Below, piece after piece: positions 45,970 through 54,953 of a stretch of 64,000 nt of DNA. Origin of the DNA: Neorhodopirellula lusitana (lineage in GTDB: Bacteria; Planctomycetota; Planctomycetia; Pirellulales; Pirellulaceae); the NCBI RefSeq assembly GCF_900182915.1, contig NZ_FXUG01000011.1, positions 62,001 to 126,000 on the forward strand, written 5' to 3'. Under the pieces are notes generated by a model. That model did not search any database. It was not told the origin of the DNA and worked only from the letters and a program-made list of their open reading frames with translations. Position numbers and translations under genes: made by a program. The first letter of the stretch is position 1. Every line of letters starts with the position of its first letter.

Positions 45970-47166
45970 CTACAGAAGTTCGCGGTACAGGGTCACCAAG
46001 CGGGCCGCTTGATGTCGCCAAGTCAGCCCGTCATCAATCCGCTGGCGAGCGATCTCACCCATTGATTCTCGAAGCGTCTCATCGTCCATCAACTCGATAA
46101 CCCGATCCGCGAAAGCGGCAATGTCGTTGTCGTCAGCGTACAGAGCAGCGTCGCCCGCGGTGAGTTCGTTTTCACGTGTGCGAAAACAAACCGTGGGTTT
46201 ACGCAAAGCCATGTACTCCATCATTTTGATCGTCGTGCAACTGTCGTTGTAGGCGTTGCTCGGATCGGGCGTGAAACAGATATCAAACGAGGCGACGTAA
46301 GACGGAACGTTCTGGAAAGGAATCATTCCTGTGAACTGAATCAAGTCCTTCACCCCCAGTTCATCCGCCAGCGTCTTCAAGCTTTGCAAGGCCGGTCCAC
46401 CGCCCACGATTACAGCGATAAAATCATCACGCCCCCGATTGTTTTTCAGCTCGTGAATCGCGTGAACCATGCAATCAACGCCGTCTTGGATACCGATTGC
46501 ACCAACGTAACCCAACACCAATCGCCCCTCTCGACGGAGCTCCGGTTGCGGGCTGACTTCGTTCAAGAAAGATTCATCGGGGCCGTTGCGAACGACAAAG
46601 CAACGATCTGGATCCGCGCCACAGCGGCCTGTTTGAATGCCTCGCTGGGTTTCGTTAGTAGCGATCAAGCGATCAGCACGCTGGCAAGCTAAACGCTCAA
46701 AGAAACACAGAACACGGTAGATGGCGTTCGGCTTGTTGTCACCACGCCGAGCCAGGTAAAGCTCGGGCGACAAGTCGTGGTGGTCGAAAACAAACTTCTT
46801 ACCCAACAATTGGTAGCCGATCGCAATCACGGCCGTCATGTCCGGCGGAGTATGCACGTGGACCGCATCAAACCCCCGGCGGAAAAAGACGAATACTGAA
46901 ATCAACAGTAACATCGTCAGGCTGTAGGTGTATTCCCAGACGTACCCCCACAGGCCATCAAGCTCCCAAGTCGCGGGATAGCGATACACATGAGCGCCGC
47001 CAACCGTTTCCGCCCACTTTCGAGAAGCGCCCGTCGGAGAAATGACGGTGACGTCAAAGCCGGCATCGAGAAGTGTTTCCACCTCTAGCAGAACGCGTCT
47101 GTCTTCCGGAAAACTATTGTTTTCAAGAAGCATCAAGATGCGTTTGGGCTTACCGGCGTGGTTCAT
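45970..47166 (-). CDS. Glycosyltransferase family 4, paralogue A
   Basis: A 398-residue GT-B glycosyltransferase. N-terminal domain: ILMLLENNSFPEDRRVLLE, VIGYQLLGKKFVFDHHDLSPE (excerpt: FDHHDLSPELYLARRG). C-terminal domain: LVLGYVGAIGIQDGVD, FTGMIPFQNVP and the sugar-donor segment ICFTPDPSNAYNDSCTTIK. It is clearly related throughout its length to the next gene upstream (47717-49000). It should transfer a sugar in the surface polysaccharide pathway. It stands apart from the rest of the operon by 550 bases and has palindromic repeats just ahead of its start, so it may have its own promoter. Confidence 0.85.
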   Translation of the reverse strand: MNHAGKPKRILMLLENNSFPEDRRVLLEVETLLDAGFDVTVISPTGASRKWAETVGGAHVYRYPATWELDGLWGYVWEYTYSLTMLLLISVFVFFRRGFDAVHVHTPPDMTAVIAIGYQLLGKKFVFDHHDLSPELYLARRGDNKPNAIYRVLCFFERLACQRADRLIATNETQRGIQTGRCGADPDRCFVVRNGPDESFLNEVSPQPELRREGRLVLGYVGAIGIQDGVDCMVHAIHELKNNRGRDDFIAVIVGGGPALQSLKTLADELGVKDLIQFTGMIPFQNVPSYVASFDICFTPDPSNAYNDSCTTIKMMEYMALRKPTVCFRTRENELTAGDAALYADDNDIAAFADRVIELMDDETLRESMGEIARQRIDDGLTWRHQAARLVTLYRELL

Positions 47167-47716
47167 AGATACAGTAACTGTCTAGATATGTCTAGATTCT
47201 GGGCCGACTGGATCTACCATAATCCACCCGGCAACTCACGAGTATAATCGGCAACCTCGATAAATCTGCGTCAAGCCACAATTCATCGCTCGCATGTCGT
47301 GAATTTTCCCACTGAAAACGCATTGAAGGCGAACGAACGAATTCCGTTCCCGGTCACTTACTTTCAACGAAAGTCATCAGGACATGAAGACATCCAAATT
47401 TGGGTGTGAGGCAGGCCCCAGCATATCCTGAAAGAGCTGATCAGATAGGTGACTGAACGAACTGGGATCTTCAACGAGTGCTGACTCTCAAGCCACAGAC
47501 GACTTGATCATGCACGCCAGCAAACCACCCAACTAGCGGAAAACGACTCCCCCAGGACAAAAGCGGTCCTTTACCACCAGTGCACACTCTGGCAAACCAG
47601 TTGACTCTCCAACGGTTCCGCTCCTACCACTCACAGCAAGACCAACCGATTTCATCAGCCAAAAAGATCGTCGGTGATCGGCGTTCCAGCACCGAAACAA
47701 CCATTCGCCCCCGGAC
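47167..47716. other. Spacer between the two paralogous glycosyltransferase genes
   Basis: 550 bases with lower GC than the surrounding genes, the longest gap inside an otherwise tightly overlapped operon. It holds the palindromic repeats at 47171-47198. A minus-strand frame of 96 codons overlapping the end of the upstream gene has no recognisable content. Confidence 0.55.
47171..47198. promoter_or_regulatory. Possible operator: palindrome plus 10-bp direct repeat
   Basis: ACAGTAACTGT (47171-47181) is an odd-length palindrome. It is joined to TGTCTAGATA and TGTCTAGATT (47179-47188, 47189-47198), a 10-base tandem repeat with a TCTAGA palindrome in each copy. The repeats are spaced one helical turn apart and end four bases before the start codon of the minus-strand glycosyltransferase. 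Such arrangement fits a protein-binding site near the promoter; no binding protein is known. Confidence 0.4.
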
Positions 47717-49000
47717 TTAAACGCCGATCGTTTCGGGGTTTTCATCTGGAACAGCAGCATCCCCCGTTCCGGGTGAGGTGCTTGTTCGAGGCGGCATGTT
47801 GAAAAGATCATCGTAGCACGCAATCAGCCGCGGAGCTTGATGCGCCCAGGTCAATCCATCCTCAACGTTCTCCCGAGCGAGTTCGCCCAGAGACTTGCGA
47901 AGTTCAGGATCGTCCATCAACCGCAACGTGACCTTCGCCAAATCATCAACATCATTGTTGTCGGCGTAGAGCGCTGAATCGCCCGCGGTCAGCACGTTCT
48001 CGCGAGTTCGAAAACACACCGTCGGCTTCCGCAACGCCATGTACTCCATCGTCTTGATGGTCGTGCAACTGTCGTTGTAATCGTTACTTGGATCTGGAGT
48101 AAAACAGATATCAAACGACGCGATGTAACGTGGCACGCTGGTGAACGGGATCAACCCTGTCAAATGAATCAGGTCAGCCACGCCCAACTCTTCGGCAAGC
48201 GTCATCAAGTCGGCCGCCGCTGGTCCACCACCAACAATGATCACCTGAAAGTCGTCGCGACCATGCTTGTTTTTCAGTATCTCGATGGTCCGAATCATGT
48301 AATCGACACCATCTTGAATCCCGATCACACCCACATAACCAAGGACCAGTTTACCAGGCGTTTGAAATTCAGGGAGCGGTTGCACATCATTCAGGAACGA
48401 CTCATTAGGTCCGTTTCGCACCACATAGCAATGTTCCGGTTTCGCACCGCAACGATCAATCTGGACCGAACGCTGGGTCTCGTTGGTCGCGATCAAACGA
48501 TTCGCACAGCGACAAGCCAATCGCTCAAAAAACCGAAGCACATGGTAAACCAAATTCGGTTCCGTTTTACCACCACGAGCAAGATACAACTCGGGGGACA
48601 AATCGTGTAAGTCAAAGACGAACTTCTTGCCAAGGCACTGATAGAAGATCGCGATTAACGCCGTCATGTCCGGTGGCGTGTGAACGTGCACCACGTCGAA
48701 ACCGCGACGGACAAGCACATAGAGCGAGATGACAAACATCATCGTCAAACTGTAGCCATACTCCCATAGATACCCGAGGAATCCATTGGGCTCGAAAGTG
48801 CTCGGATACCGGTAAATGCGAATACCGTCGATGACAACATGTTTGGCGGACTCTTGCCCAGTTGGGCACACCACCGTCACCTGATAGCCGGATTCGATCA
48901 AGGACTTAGCCTCCAGCAAAACACGGTTATCATCCGGCATGCTCTCATTTTCGAGCAGCATCAGAATGCGCGGTGGTCGGCGATTCGAAGTCAACGTCAT
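47717..49000 (-). CDS. Glycosyltransferase family 4, paralogue B
   Basis: A 427-residue GT-B enzyme, homologous throughout to paralogue A: ILMLLENESMPDDNRVLLE, FDLHDLSPELYLARGG, GYVGVIGIQDGVDYM and ICFTPDPSNDYNDSCTTIK. It has a longer, Pro/Thr-rich C-terminal tail (PPRTSTSPGTGDAAV) not found in paralogue A. It begins one base after the end of the glycosyltransferase gene 49002-50210, and is the last gene of the continuous operon. Donor and acceptor sugar unknown. Confidence 0.85.
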   Translation of the reverse strand: MTLTSNRRPPRILMLLENESMPDDNRVLLEAKSLIESGYQVTVVCPTGQESAKHVVIDGIRIYRYPSTFEPNGFLGYLWEYGYSLTMMFVISLYVLVRRGFDVVHVHTPPDMTALIAIFYQCLGKKFVFDLHDLSPELYLARGGKTEPNLVYHVLRFFERLACRCANRLIATNETQRSVQIDRCGAKPEHCYVVRNGPNESFLNDVQPLPEFQTPGKLVLGYVGVIGIQDGVDYMIRTIEILKNKHGRDDFQVIIVGGGPAAADLMTLAEELGVADLIHLTGLIPFTSVPRYIASFDICFTPDPSNDYNDSCTTIKTMEYMALRKPTVCFRTRENVLTAGDSALYADNNDVDDLAKVTLRLMDDPELRKSLGELARENVEDGLTWAHQAPRLIACYDDLFNMPPRTSTSPGTGDAAVPDENPETIGV

Positions 49001-49001
49001 G

Positions 49002-50210
49002 CTAGTTTTTAGAGGGTATCAATGATGTCATTGCACTAATCGTGCGTTCGACGTTCGCGGTCGTGAACTCCACTTCGGCGATCTCTCGATTGCGACGCCC
49101 CAATTCTTCGCGCAGTTCGCGGGATTCATAAACACGCAACAGAGCGTCCGCCAAGCCATCGACGTCCTTTTCATCAACCAAAACTTGTTCAAGGATTGCT
49201 GGGATTTCAACATGCCGCGTGCTGATGACGGGCTTACCGCAAGCCATGGCTTCGATAATGACGGTCGGGAACCCTTCGCCACTGCCAAACTCATCAAAAT
49301 GGCTCGGCAGACAAAAAACGTCGCACGATCGATAAACCGCTTTCAATGCCGTGCCAGTTAACCCGTCAAAGAACGCAACCTTGGACTCCAAACCGAGTTC
49401 GGCTGTGATGCCTTTGACGTCAACGCAGTTCGGAGCATCGCGGCCGACGCCAACCACCCACAACTCGATGTCGGGATGATTGAGCTTCTTCAGCGCTTTC
49501 AGCAGGACTTCATGCCCTTTCTTCTGAACCAAGTAGCCGACAATCAGCACAACAAACTTTTCGCTCGGACGATACGCCTCCAAGTCAATCGACAACCGAA
49601 CAACTTCGATTCGAGCTGGATCGATCCCGAAGCGTTCATGAAGCTGGTTCCGGTTGTAGTTCGTGACCGTGATGATCTGATCGCAAGCCGCGATCGCGGT
49701 CTGGAACATTTTCGGATTCGGGTTTTCGTAAATCTCATAAGCGTGAATCGTGCAAACGAGCGGTTTACCGGTCCAGCATTTGCAAAAATAGCCGATGAAT
49801 AACTTGCGATCTCCAAACGTGGCGTAGATCAAATCAACGTCTTTCATTTGCGGGGCAAATTTCATCGCCAACGCAAAATCGACCAACGCTCCATGCTCCA
49901 TCGCCACGCGCAGCCACTTCAAGTATCGAAGCGGCGAAGAAAGGAACGCGACGACTTGAGCGAAAGCCAATGTGAGATAGTTCCAACGAAACACACTCCA
50001 CGTGGGGCGTGGCCCATAAAGACCTTCCGCGTATTTCGTTGGGAACACACTGATTTTGGCACCGCGGTCTTCAAAGAACGAAAGTTCTCTCAACACGAAA
50101 TGCTCAAACCCGTGTTTAACCGAGGCAACCACGCCCACGTGCATCGACACGTTTGGCTTGGCATGTGGCTCACGCTCAACGACTTCAGTTGCGAAATCGG
50201 TACTCATCAA
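49002..50210 (-). CDS. Glycosyltransferase family 4
   Basis: A 402-residue GT-B glycosyltransferase. The C-terminal domain includes VVLIVGYLVQKKGHEVLLKAL and the donor-binding segment FDEFGSGEGFPTVIIEAMAC with its E-x7-E, followed by KPVISTRH. The N-terminal half carries VGVVASVKHGFEHFVLRELSF and LVCTIHAYEIYENPN. It is of the WcaL/colanic-type group by general pattern. Start ATG overlaps the stop of the upstream glycosyltransferase by four bases. It works on the cytoplasmic face, extending the undecaprenyl-linked repeat unit. Confidence 0.85.
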   Translation of the reverse strand: MMSTDFATEVVEREPHAKPNVSMHVGVVASVKHGFEHFVLRELSFFEDRGAKISVFPTKYAEGLYGPRPTWSVFRWNYLTLAFAQVVAFLSSPLRYLKWLRVAMEHGALVDFALAMKFAPQMKDVDLIYATFGDRKLFIGYFCKCWTGKPLVCTIHAYEIYENPNPKMFQTAIAACDQIITVTNYNRNQLHERFGIDPARIEVVRLSIDLEAYRPSEKFVVLIVGYLVQKKGHEVLLKALKKLNHPDIELWVVGVGRDAPNCVDVKGITAELGLESKVAFFDGLTGTALKAVYRSCDVFCLPSHFDEFGSGEGFPTVIIEAMACGKPVISTRHVEIPAILEQVLVDEKDVDGLADALLRVYESRELREELGRRNREIAEVEFTTANVERTISAMTSLIPSKN

Positions 50211-51337
50211 GAAACCTCTGCCATGGGTTGTGAATTGGGTTGATGCCCGATGCCGTTTTGATGGCTAGCGATCGCTTGTTCATAGACGCTCGCCGTTTGA
50301 TCCGCCACAACGGTGGGTGACCAATCTCGATCAAGCATCTGCTTCCCAGCTTCACCATACTGAGTCGCTTCTTGTGGATTCTGCAGTAAACGCACGATTG
50401 CTTCGGCAAGCAAACCTGGATCTTTAGGGGGAACCAACAAGCCAGTCTCTTCGTGGTCGACGCATTCGACCAACGCGCCAACGGAAGTCGCTACGACCGG
50501 CTTTGCATAGTTAAATGCGACCGGTACCACACCGCTTTGAGTCGCCTCGTTGTACGGTAAAACCACCATCGAACACCGCTGAAAAAACGCCGCACGCTCA
50601 TCGTCACCGATCCAACGATTGTGCACCTCAAAGCGATCGGGGTTCTGCATTTCCGAGCTGTACTGTTCAAAATCATCGCCAGATCCGCCGATCACGATTT
50701 TGAATTGATCCACATGCTTCGCGATTAGCGGTTCAGCAGCGATCAGGGTTTTCAAACCTTTGTATTCATAGATACGTCCAAAGAAGAGAACCGTGCCGGG
50801 CTGTTCCTGGACATGGGAATCGCTGTCAAACTTTCCCATCGCAACATGGGGAATCACGTGCACACGAGGCTCTGGAAATTGAAACAGTTCGCAAACTTGT
50901 TGTGCGAGCAACTTCCCATGCACGATGACATGATCCGCTTTTCGAAAGCCGTAGTCCATTAACCACTGCGGCGTCTTCTTTGATACGGTATCACCAGCGT
51001 GGTGCCGAGGGTCGTGAATGGTGATAACAAGCGGGTAGCGTTTCAGTCGTTTCAACGCCGCATTGAACCACATGTGTCCCTGTTGAAAGTGAACCACGTC
51101 CGGGTTGAAGTCATCAATTTGCGAGACAAGATCACGCACCGATGCGATTTGCTTCAGTGGCTGACGCAGACGAGGTTTGCTGAACCGGACCTGCTTCACA
51201 CGACTGTCAACTTCGAACTCCGATTCACCGTCCTCGGCGCGCGGCATCACCAACAACACCTCGTGCTCTTCACACAAGGCGTTGACGTGCAACGTGCTGT
51301 ATTCAGTGAAACCGTAGGTCACCCAGGCGATCTTCAC
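50207..51337 (-). CDS. Glycosyltransferase family 4
   Basis: A 376-residue GT-B protein: KIAWVTYGFTEYSTLHVNAL at the N-terminus, VHFQQGHMWFNAAL, then TVLFFGRIYEYKGLKTLI and FNYAKPVVATSVGALVECVDHEE-type donor-binding region (VVATSVGALVECV). It lacks the second Glu at the usual E-x7-E position in a clear form, reading YNEATQSGVVPVAFNYA, common in divergent GT4. Overlaps both neighbours by four bases, so it is co-translated in the polysaccharide operon. Confidence 0.82.
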   Translation of the reverse strand: MKIAWVTYGFTEYSTLHVNALCEEHEVLLVMPRAEDGESEFEVDSRVKQVRFSKPRLRQPLKQIASVRDLVSQIDDFNPDVVHFQQGHMWFNAALKRLKRYPLVITIHDPRHHAGDTVSKKTPQWLMDYGFRKADHVIVHGKLLAQQVCELFQFPEPRVHVIPHVAMGKFDSDSHVQEQPGTVLFFGRIYEYKGLKTLIAAEPLIAKHVDQFKIVIGGSGDDFEQYSSEMQNPDRFEVHNRWIGDDERAAFFQRCSMVVLPYNEATQSGVVPVAFNYAKPVVATSVGALVECVDHEETGLLVPPKDPGLLAEAIVRLLQNPQEATQYGEAGKQMLDRDWSPTVVADQTASVYEQAIASHQNGIGHQPNSQPMAEVS

Positions 51338-53517
51338 GAAACAAGTTCTCCAACCGCTTGCCCTGCATTGTGCGTTTCGTCGTCGCCAGCGGCTTCATCA
51401 GGCTTCGAAGCCAGCAACACCTCGTTCAGGTGCAGCCACTCCACACTGACACGCAAGCCTTCTTCCATTGTGAAATTCGGCTGGTACCCCAAGACCTCAT
51501 GAGCTTTGCGATCTTCATAGATGACGTCGCGTGTGAACAAGTCATTCAACTCGTTGCCACTGGGCGTGGATTTCAACGTCCCCTTCACTCGCTTCATCAC
51601 TTTGGTTGGCCATCCACCTTGAAGATAGATTTCCATCAATTTGTCTTCAAATCGGTCGACAACGAGTCCGGTGAGCGAACCAAACGTGTCCATCATTTTG
51701 GTTTTCAGCTTTGACTTCGTTGCTGAGATCTTGGGAAGTGGCTTGCGTCCCAAGGCGTCATTGAACTTTTCAAAATATTGGTTCCATGTCAGCACTGCCG
51801 GACCATTCACATTGAACGCTTCGCCCTTCGCCGCCTCACATGACAACGAGCTCAAGATCGCTTGAACCAAATCGTCGACATAGATCAAGTTCGCGCGACC
51901 CTCGCCGTGCTCCTCGAAAGTCCCCCAGTTCCCTGACTCCAATCGCTTCGCGAACCCAGTCGTCCACGATGTGCTAAACGGTCCGTAGATCAAGGAAGGC
52001 CGTAGAATCGTCGGTTTGAGCCCCTTCGCGTGGTACTGCTGACAAAGCTCTTCCGCCTCCATTTTGGAATCGCCGTATACCCGTCCCGTAGTCGGTCGTT
52101 CTTGCGTTTCAACGACTTCGCCATGGACATCCGGCCCATAAACCTCAGCCGTGCTAAGGAACACAAATTTATCAACGCCGTGCTTCACAGCCGCGTCGAG
52201 CAAGTTACGAGTTCCGCCGACAATGGAATCACGATCGTCCGTCTTGGCCAAGTGGATGATCGCGTCCACTCCAGCGACAGCCGCATCGACCTGTTCAGGA
52301 TCGCAGATATCACAGATCGCCAACTCCGATCCAAACCGAGCCACCCGTGCCGCTCGCGACCAACTACGGATCGCGGCAACCGGGGTCGCTAGACCTGATT
52401 GCAACAAGCACTCCACCACTCGTCCGCCCACAAAGCCAGACGCGCCCGTGACCAAGACTCGCATTGGCGGAGTGGAAGGCTCCAGCACATTGGCCAAGTT
52501 TTCCGATACCGAATCATTCCATGGCATCCGGTAACAACGGGGACTGCGGTACGCCTCTTCGAGCAACTTGACCGTGCCCACGACACTTGCCCCCGGAACG
52601 ATCGGTTCCGCTTGACGGGCGATGACTTGCACAAAGTTCTCCAACAAGGGCTTCGCAAAGTCGGTGTACTTGAGCTTCCGCGAACCAACGCGGTGCACTT
52701 TGCCACCACCGGCATGCAAACGAACATCGACGGTTGCAAATTCCTCGGCACTCGCCTCGATGCTACCGAGCGTGCCGACGATCTCATAACCGTTCATCAG
52801 CCGGCCGAGCCGACTGACCTTAATTTCAACATCGCACTGGCGGTGCTTCAATCGGACCGTCGCCATGGCTTCGGGGCCACCGTGCGAATCGTTCAGCGAT
52901 TCCACCAAGGTCGGAGTCTCACCACCCAACCAATAACAAACCGTATCTAGCAAGTGCACGCCCGTATCAGACCAAGCCCCCATGGCACCTGGCGCAAAGT
53001 GGTGCGGCGACGCAGCTGGCCAGTTGAACTCAACGCCATCGTGATACTTGATTGACTGCGGTTCACCGATGACTCCATCCGCAATCAGCTCGCGAATCTT
53101 TTGGTAGGTCGGGAAGAACCGACGCGTTTGGTTGACTGCGAGCTTCGCTCCATTCTCATCAGCGATTCGAACCAGCTCCTCCGCTTCACCATGAACTTCG
53201 GTAAGTGGCTTTTCACACAACACATCAATGCCGCGTTCGAGGAACCACTTGCAGATCTCGAAGTGACTGGAAGGCGGTGTCGCCACAATCACCCCACCAA
53301 CTTTCCCTTCGAGTTCGCGGTAATCAGTCACGCCGCCGGCCGAAGGAAACTTGTCCTGCATCGCGGCCAACCGTTCCTGATTGGGTTCAACCAACCATAG
53401 TTTGGCGGGCACACCAGGAATGTTTTGCAGTTCCGGCAAATGGTAAATCTCGGCGATCGCACCGCAGCCGATCATGCCGATGCCAGTAGCCCGTGATGTA
53501 GTATTAGAATCGCTCAT
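51334..53517 (-). CDS. Fused Gfo/Idh/MocA dehydrogenase and NAD-dependent epimerase
   Basis: From the ATG at 53517 (the frame opens at 53637, but its first 40 codons would overlap the flippase gene and are not family-like) the protein has 727 residues. Residues about 10-345 are a Gfo/Idh/MocA oxidoreductase: IGMIGCGAIAEIYHLPEL, CEKPLTEVHGEAEEL. Residues about 350-700 are an extended SDR/epimerase: VLVTGASGFVGGRVVECLL, the NAD-binding GxxGxxG, and catalytic YGDSKMEAEEL (Y-x3-K). Both halves are complete. The fusion suggests consecutive redox and epimerase/dehydratase steps on one nucleotide sugar, substrate unknown. It lies between the flippase and glycosyltransferase genes with four-base overlaps on each side. 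Confidence 0.88.
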   Translation of the reverse strand: MSDSNTTSRATGIGMIGCGAIAEIYHLPELQNIPGVPAKLWLVEPNQERLAAMQDKFPSAGGVTDYRELEGKVGGVIVATPPSSHFEICKWFLERGIDVLCEKPLTEVHGEAEELVRIADENGAKLAVNQTRRFFPTYQKIRELIADGVIGEPQSIKYHDGVEFNWPAASPHHFAPGAMGAWSDTGVHLLDTVCYWLGGETPTLVESLNDSHGGPEAMATVRLKHRQCDVEIKVSRLGRLMNGYEIVGTLGSIEASAEEFATVDVRLHAGGGKVHRVGSRKLKYTDFAKPLLENFVQVIARQAEPIVPGASVVGTVKLLEEAYRSPRCYRMPWNDSVSENLANVLEPSTPPMRVLVTGASGFVGGRVVECLLQSGLATPVAAIRSWSRAARVARFGSELAICDICDPEQVDAAVAGVDAIIHLAKTDDRDSIVGGTRNLLDAAVKHGVDKFVFLSTAEVYGPDVHGEVVETQERPTTGRVYGDSKMEAEELCQQYHAKGLKPTILRPSLIYGPFSTSWTTGFAKRLESGNWGTFEEHGEGRANLIYVDDLVQAILSSLSCEAAKGEAFNVNGPAVLTWNQYFEKFNDALGRKPLPKISATKSKLKTKMMDTFGSLTGLVVDRFEDKLMEIYLQGGWPTKVMKRVKGTLKSTPSGNELNDLFTRDVIYEDRKAHEVLGYQPNFTMEEGLRVSVEWLHLNEVLLASKPDEAAGDDETHNAGQAVGELVS

Positions 53518-54953
53518 GAAGAGGCTCTCGCCAAAAAAATGGTTTGAAAGAAACGGAGGTCTGCTATGCGAATCGCGCCGACCACAAACAACAAAGGTGT
53601 GTAAACGAGTGCACCGACCGGTAACAATTTGATCCAAGCACTGTCTCGGATTGTGTAGACCACGATGCCCATCCCCAAAGCGGCAACCGCAACACGCAAA
53701 CCCAAGCCGACCGTGGTAAGCACTTCGGACTTCGGCATTGCGTAAAACAAATAGCAGCTCATTGCGACAAAGCCGCCGATGACGGTTCCGATCGCCGCAC
53801 CAACGGCACCAAACTTCAGCACAAGTGCATAAGTCGCTACCGAATTGACCAGCAGACTGATCCCAGCCACACGCATCGATTTGTTTTGCTGCCCTTGGGC
53901 GAACAACGTGTAGCTAAGAAAGGGGTTCAAGAAATCAATCAAAAGCACCCATGCCAGCACCTGCAAAACAGGTGCAGCGGCGGCGTACTCTTCATTGAAA
54001 AGCAATCCCACCATGCGGTCTGGGACGATGGAGATCACCGCGATCGCGGGCAACGCGAGTGCGAACATGACTCGGATTGTATGGCGATAGAGCCGATTGA
54101 AGGACTCGACCGATTCCGCATGCAGACGAGACATGACAGGGAAAACGGCCGTGGTGTAAGCCCGGGCAACGACCGCCCCCAGACGCACAATTTTCCAGGC
54201 GGCGTTGTAGATACCCACAGCGACTTCGCCTGAAAACCAAGACAGGACAAGCACGTCGAGGTTGGTGTAGATCGTTGCCATCCAGTTTTCAGCCGCGAAC
54301 ATCCGCCAGCAATTCACGAAACGCAAACTTCGTCGATGGTGGTATTTCCAGCCAAGCGAGCCGATTCGTGCCAAGCCGAGCAAGTAGGCAAACATCAATG
54401 CGAGTCGCACACACAAGACCACCCACATCAACGCGAGCAACCCATAACCGGCAGCCAGCAAGGCGATACTCAAACCAATCTTCAGCAGGCTTTCAATCGC
54501 CACGCCAATCGTCACAAACTCAGCACGTTCTCGAGCGACAAACACGGCTTCAAAGACGGCGCATGCCGAGGCAGGCACCAACGCGAGCGATGCAATCATC
54601 AACGCTTGGCACGTCTCAGCCGAATAGCCGGACAAGAAACCCATCGTGCTCATCGCCACAATGGAAAGCACGCTCATCAACATGACCAGGACGATAGCGG
54701 ACGTCATCAACTGATAAGAATGCCTTGGCCAACGCGACATGTCTCGGGTCAACAGGATGCCAACTGCGGTCGCTGTTAAAGACAAGAACAGTTCAAAGTA
54801 GTGCACTGCGATCGTGTATTGGCCGAATCCTTCCACGCCAAGTTGATCGGCACAATAAACCACAAACACGAAACTCGCGATCATGCGAGTCATCGTGCCC
54901 GCCAGTAACATGCCGGCGTTCTTTCCGGTTCGAAAAATTGCCTCTAATGCCAT
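53514..54953 (-). CDS. Wzx-type oligosaccharide flippase
   Basis: A 479-residue membrane protein with about 12-14 hydrophobic segments in the pattern of the polysaccharide transporter/MOP family: NAGMLLAGTMTRMIASFVFVV at the start, ENWMATIYTNLDVLVLSWFSG and VGIYNAAWKIVRLGAVVARAY in the middle. It should move undecaprenyl-linked repeat units across the inner membrane. Next to the polymerase gene, overlapping by one base (TAATG), as in Wzx/Wzy-dependent loci. Confidence 0.85.
   Translation of the reverse strand: MALEAIFRTGKNAGMLLAGTMTRMIASFVFVVYCADQLGVEGFGQYTIAVHYFELFLSLTATAVGILLTRDMSRWPRHSYQLMTSAIVLVMLMSVLSIVAMSTMGFLSGYSAETCQALMIASLALVPASACAVFEAVFVARERAEFVTIGVAIESLLKIGLSIALLAAGYGLLALMWVVLCVRLALMFAYLLGLARIGSLGWKYHHRRSLRFVNCWRMFAAENWMATIYTNLDVLVLSWFSGEVAVGIYNAAWKIVRLGAVVARAYTTAVFPVMSRLHAESVESFNRLYRHTIRVMFALALPAIAVISIVPDRMVGLLFNEEYAAAAPVLQVLAWVLLIDFLNPFLSYTLFAQGQQNKSMRVAGISLLVNSVATYALVLKFGAVGAAIGTVIGGFVAMSCYLFYAMPKSEVLTTVGLGLRVAVAALGMGIVVYTIRDSAWIKLLPVGALVYTPLLFVVGAIRIADLRFFQTIFLARASS

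Noticed and set aside
47533-47823. Minus-strand frame of 96 codons in the spacer between glycosyltransferases
   Set aside because: Runs into the end of the upstream gene in another frame and has no recognisable content.
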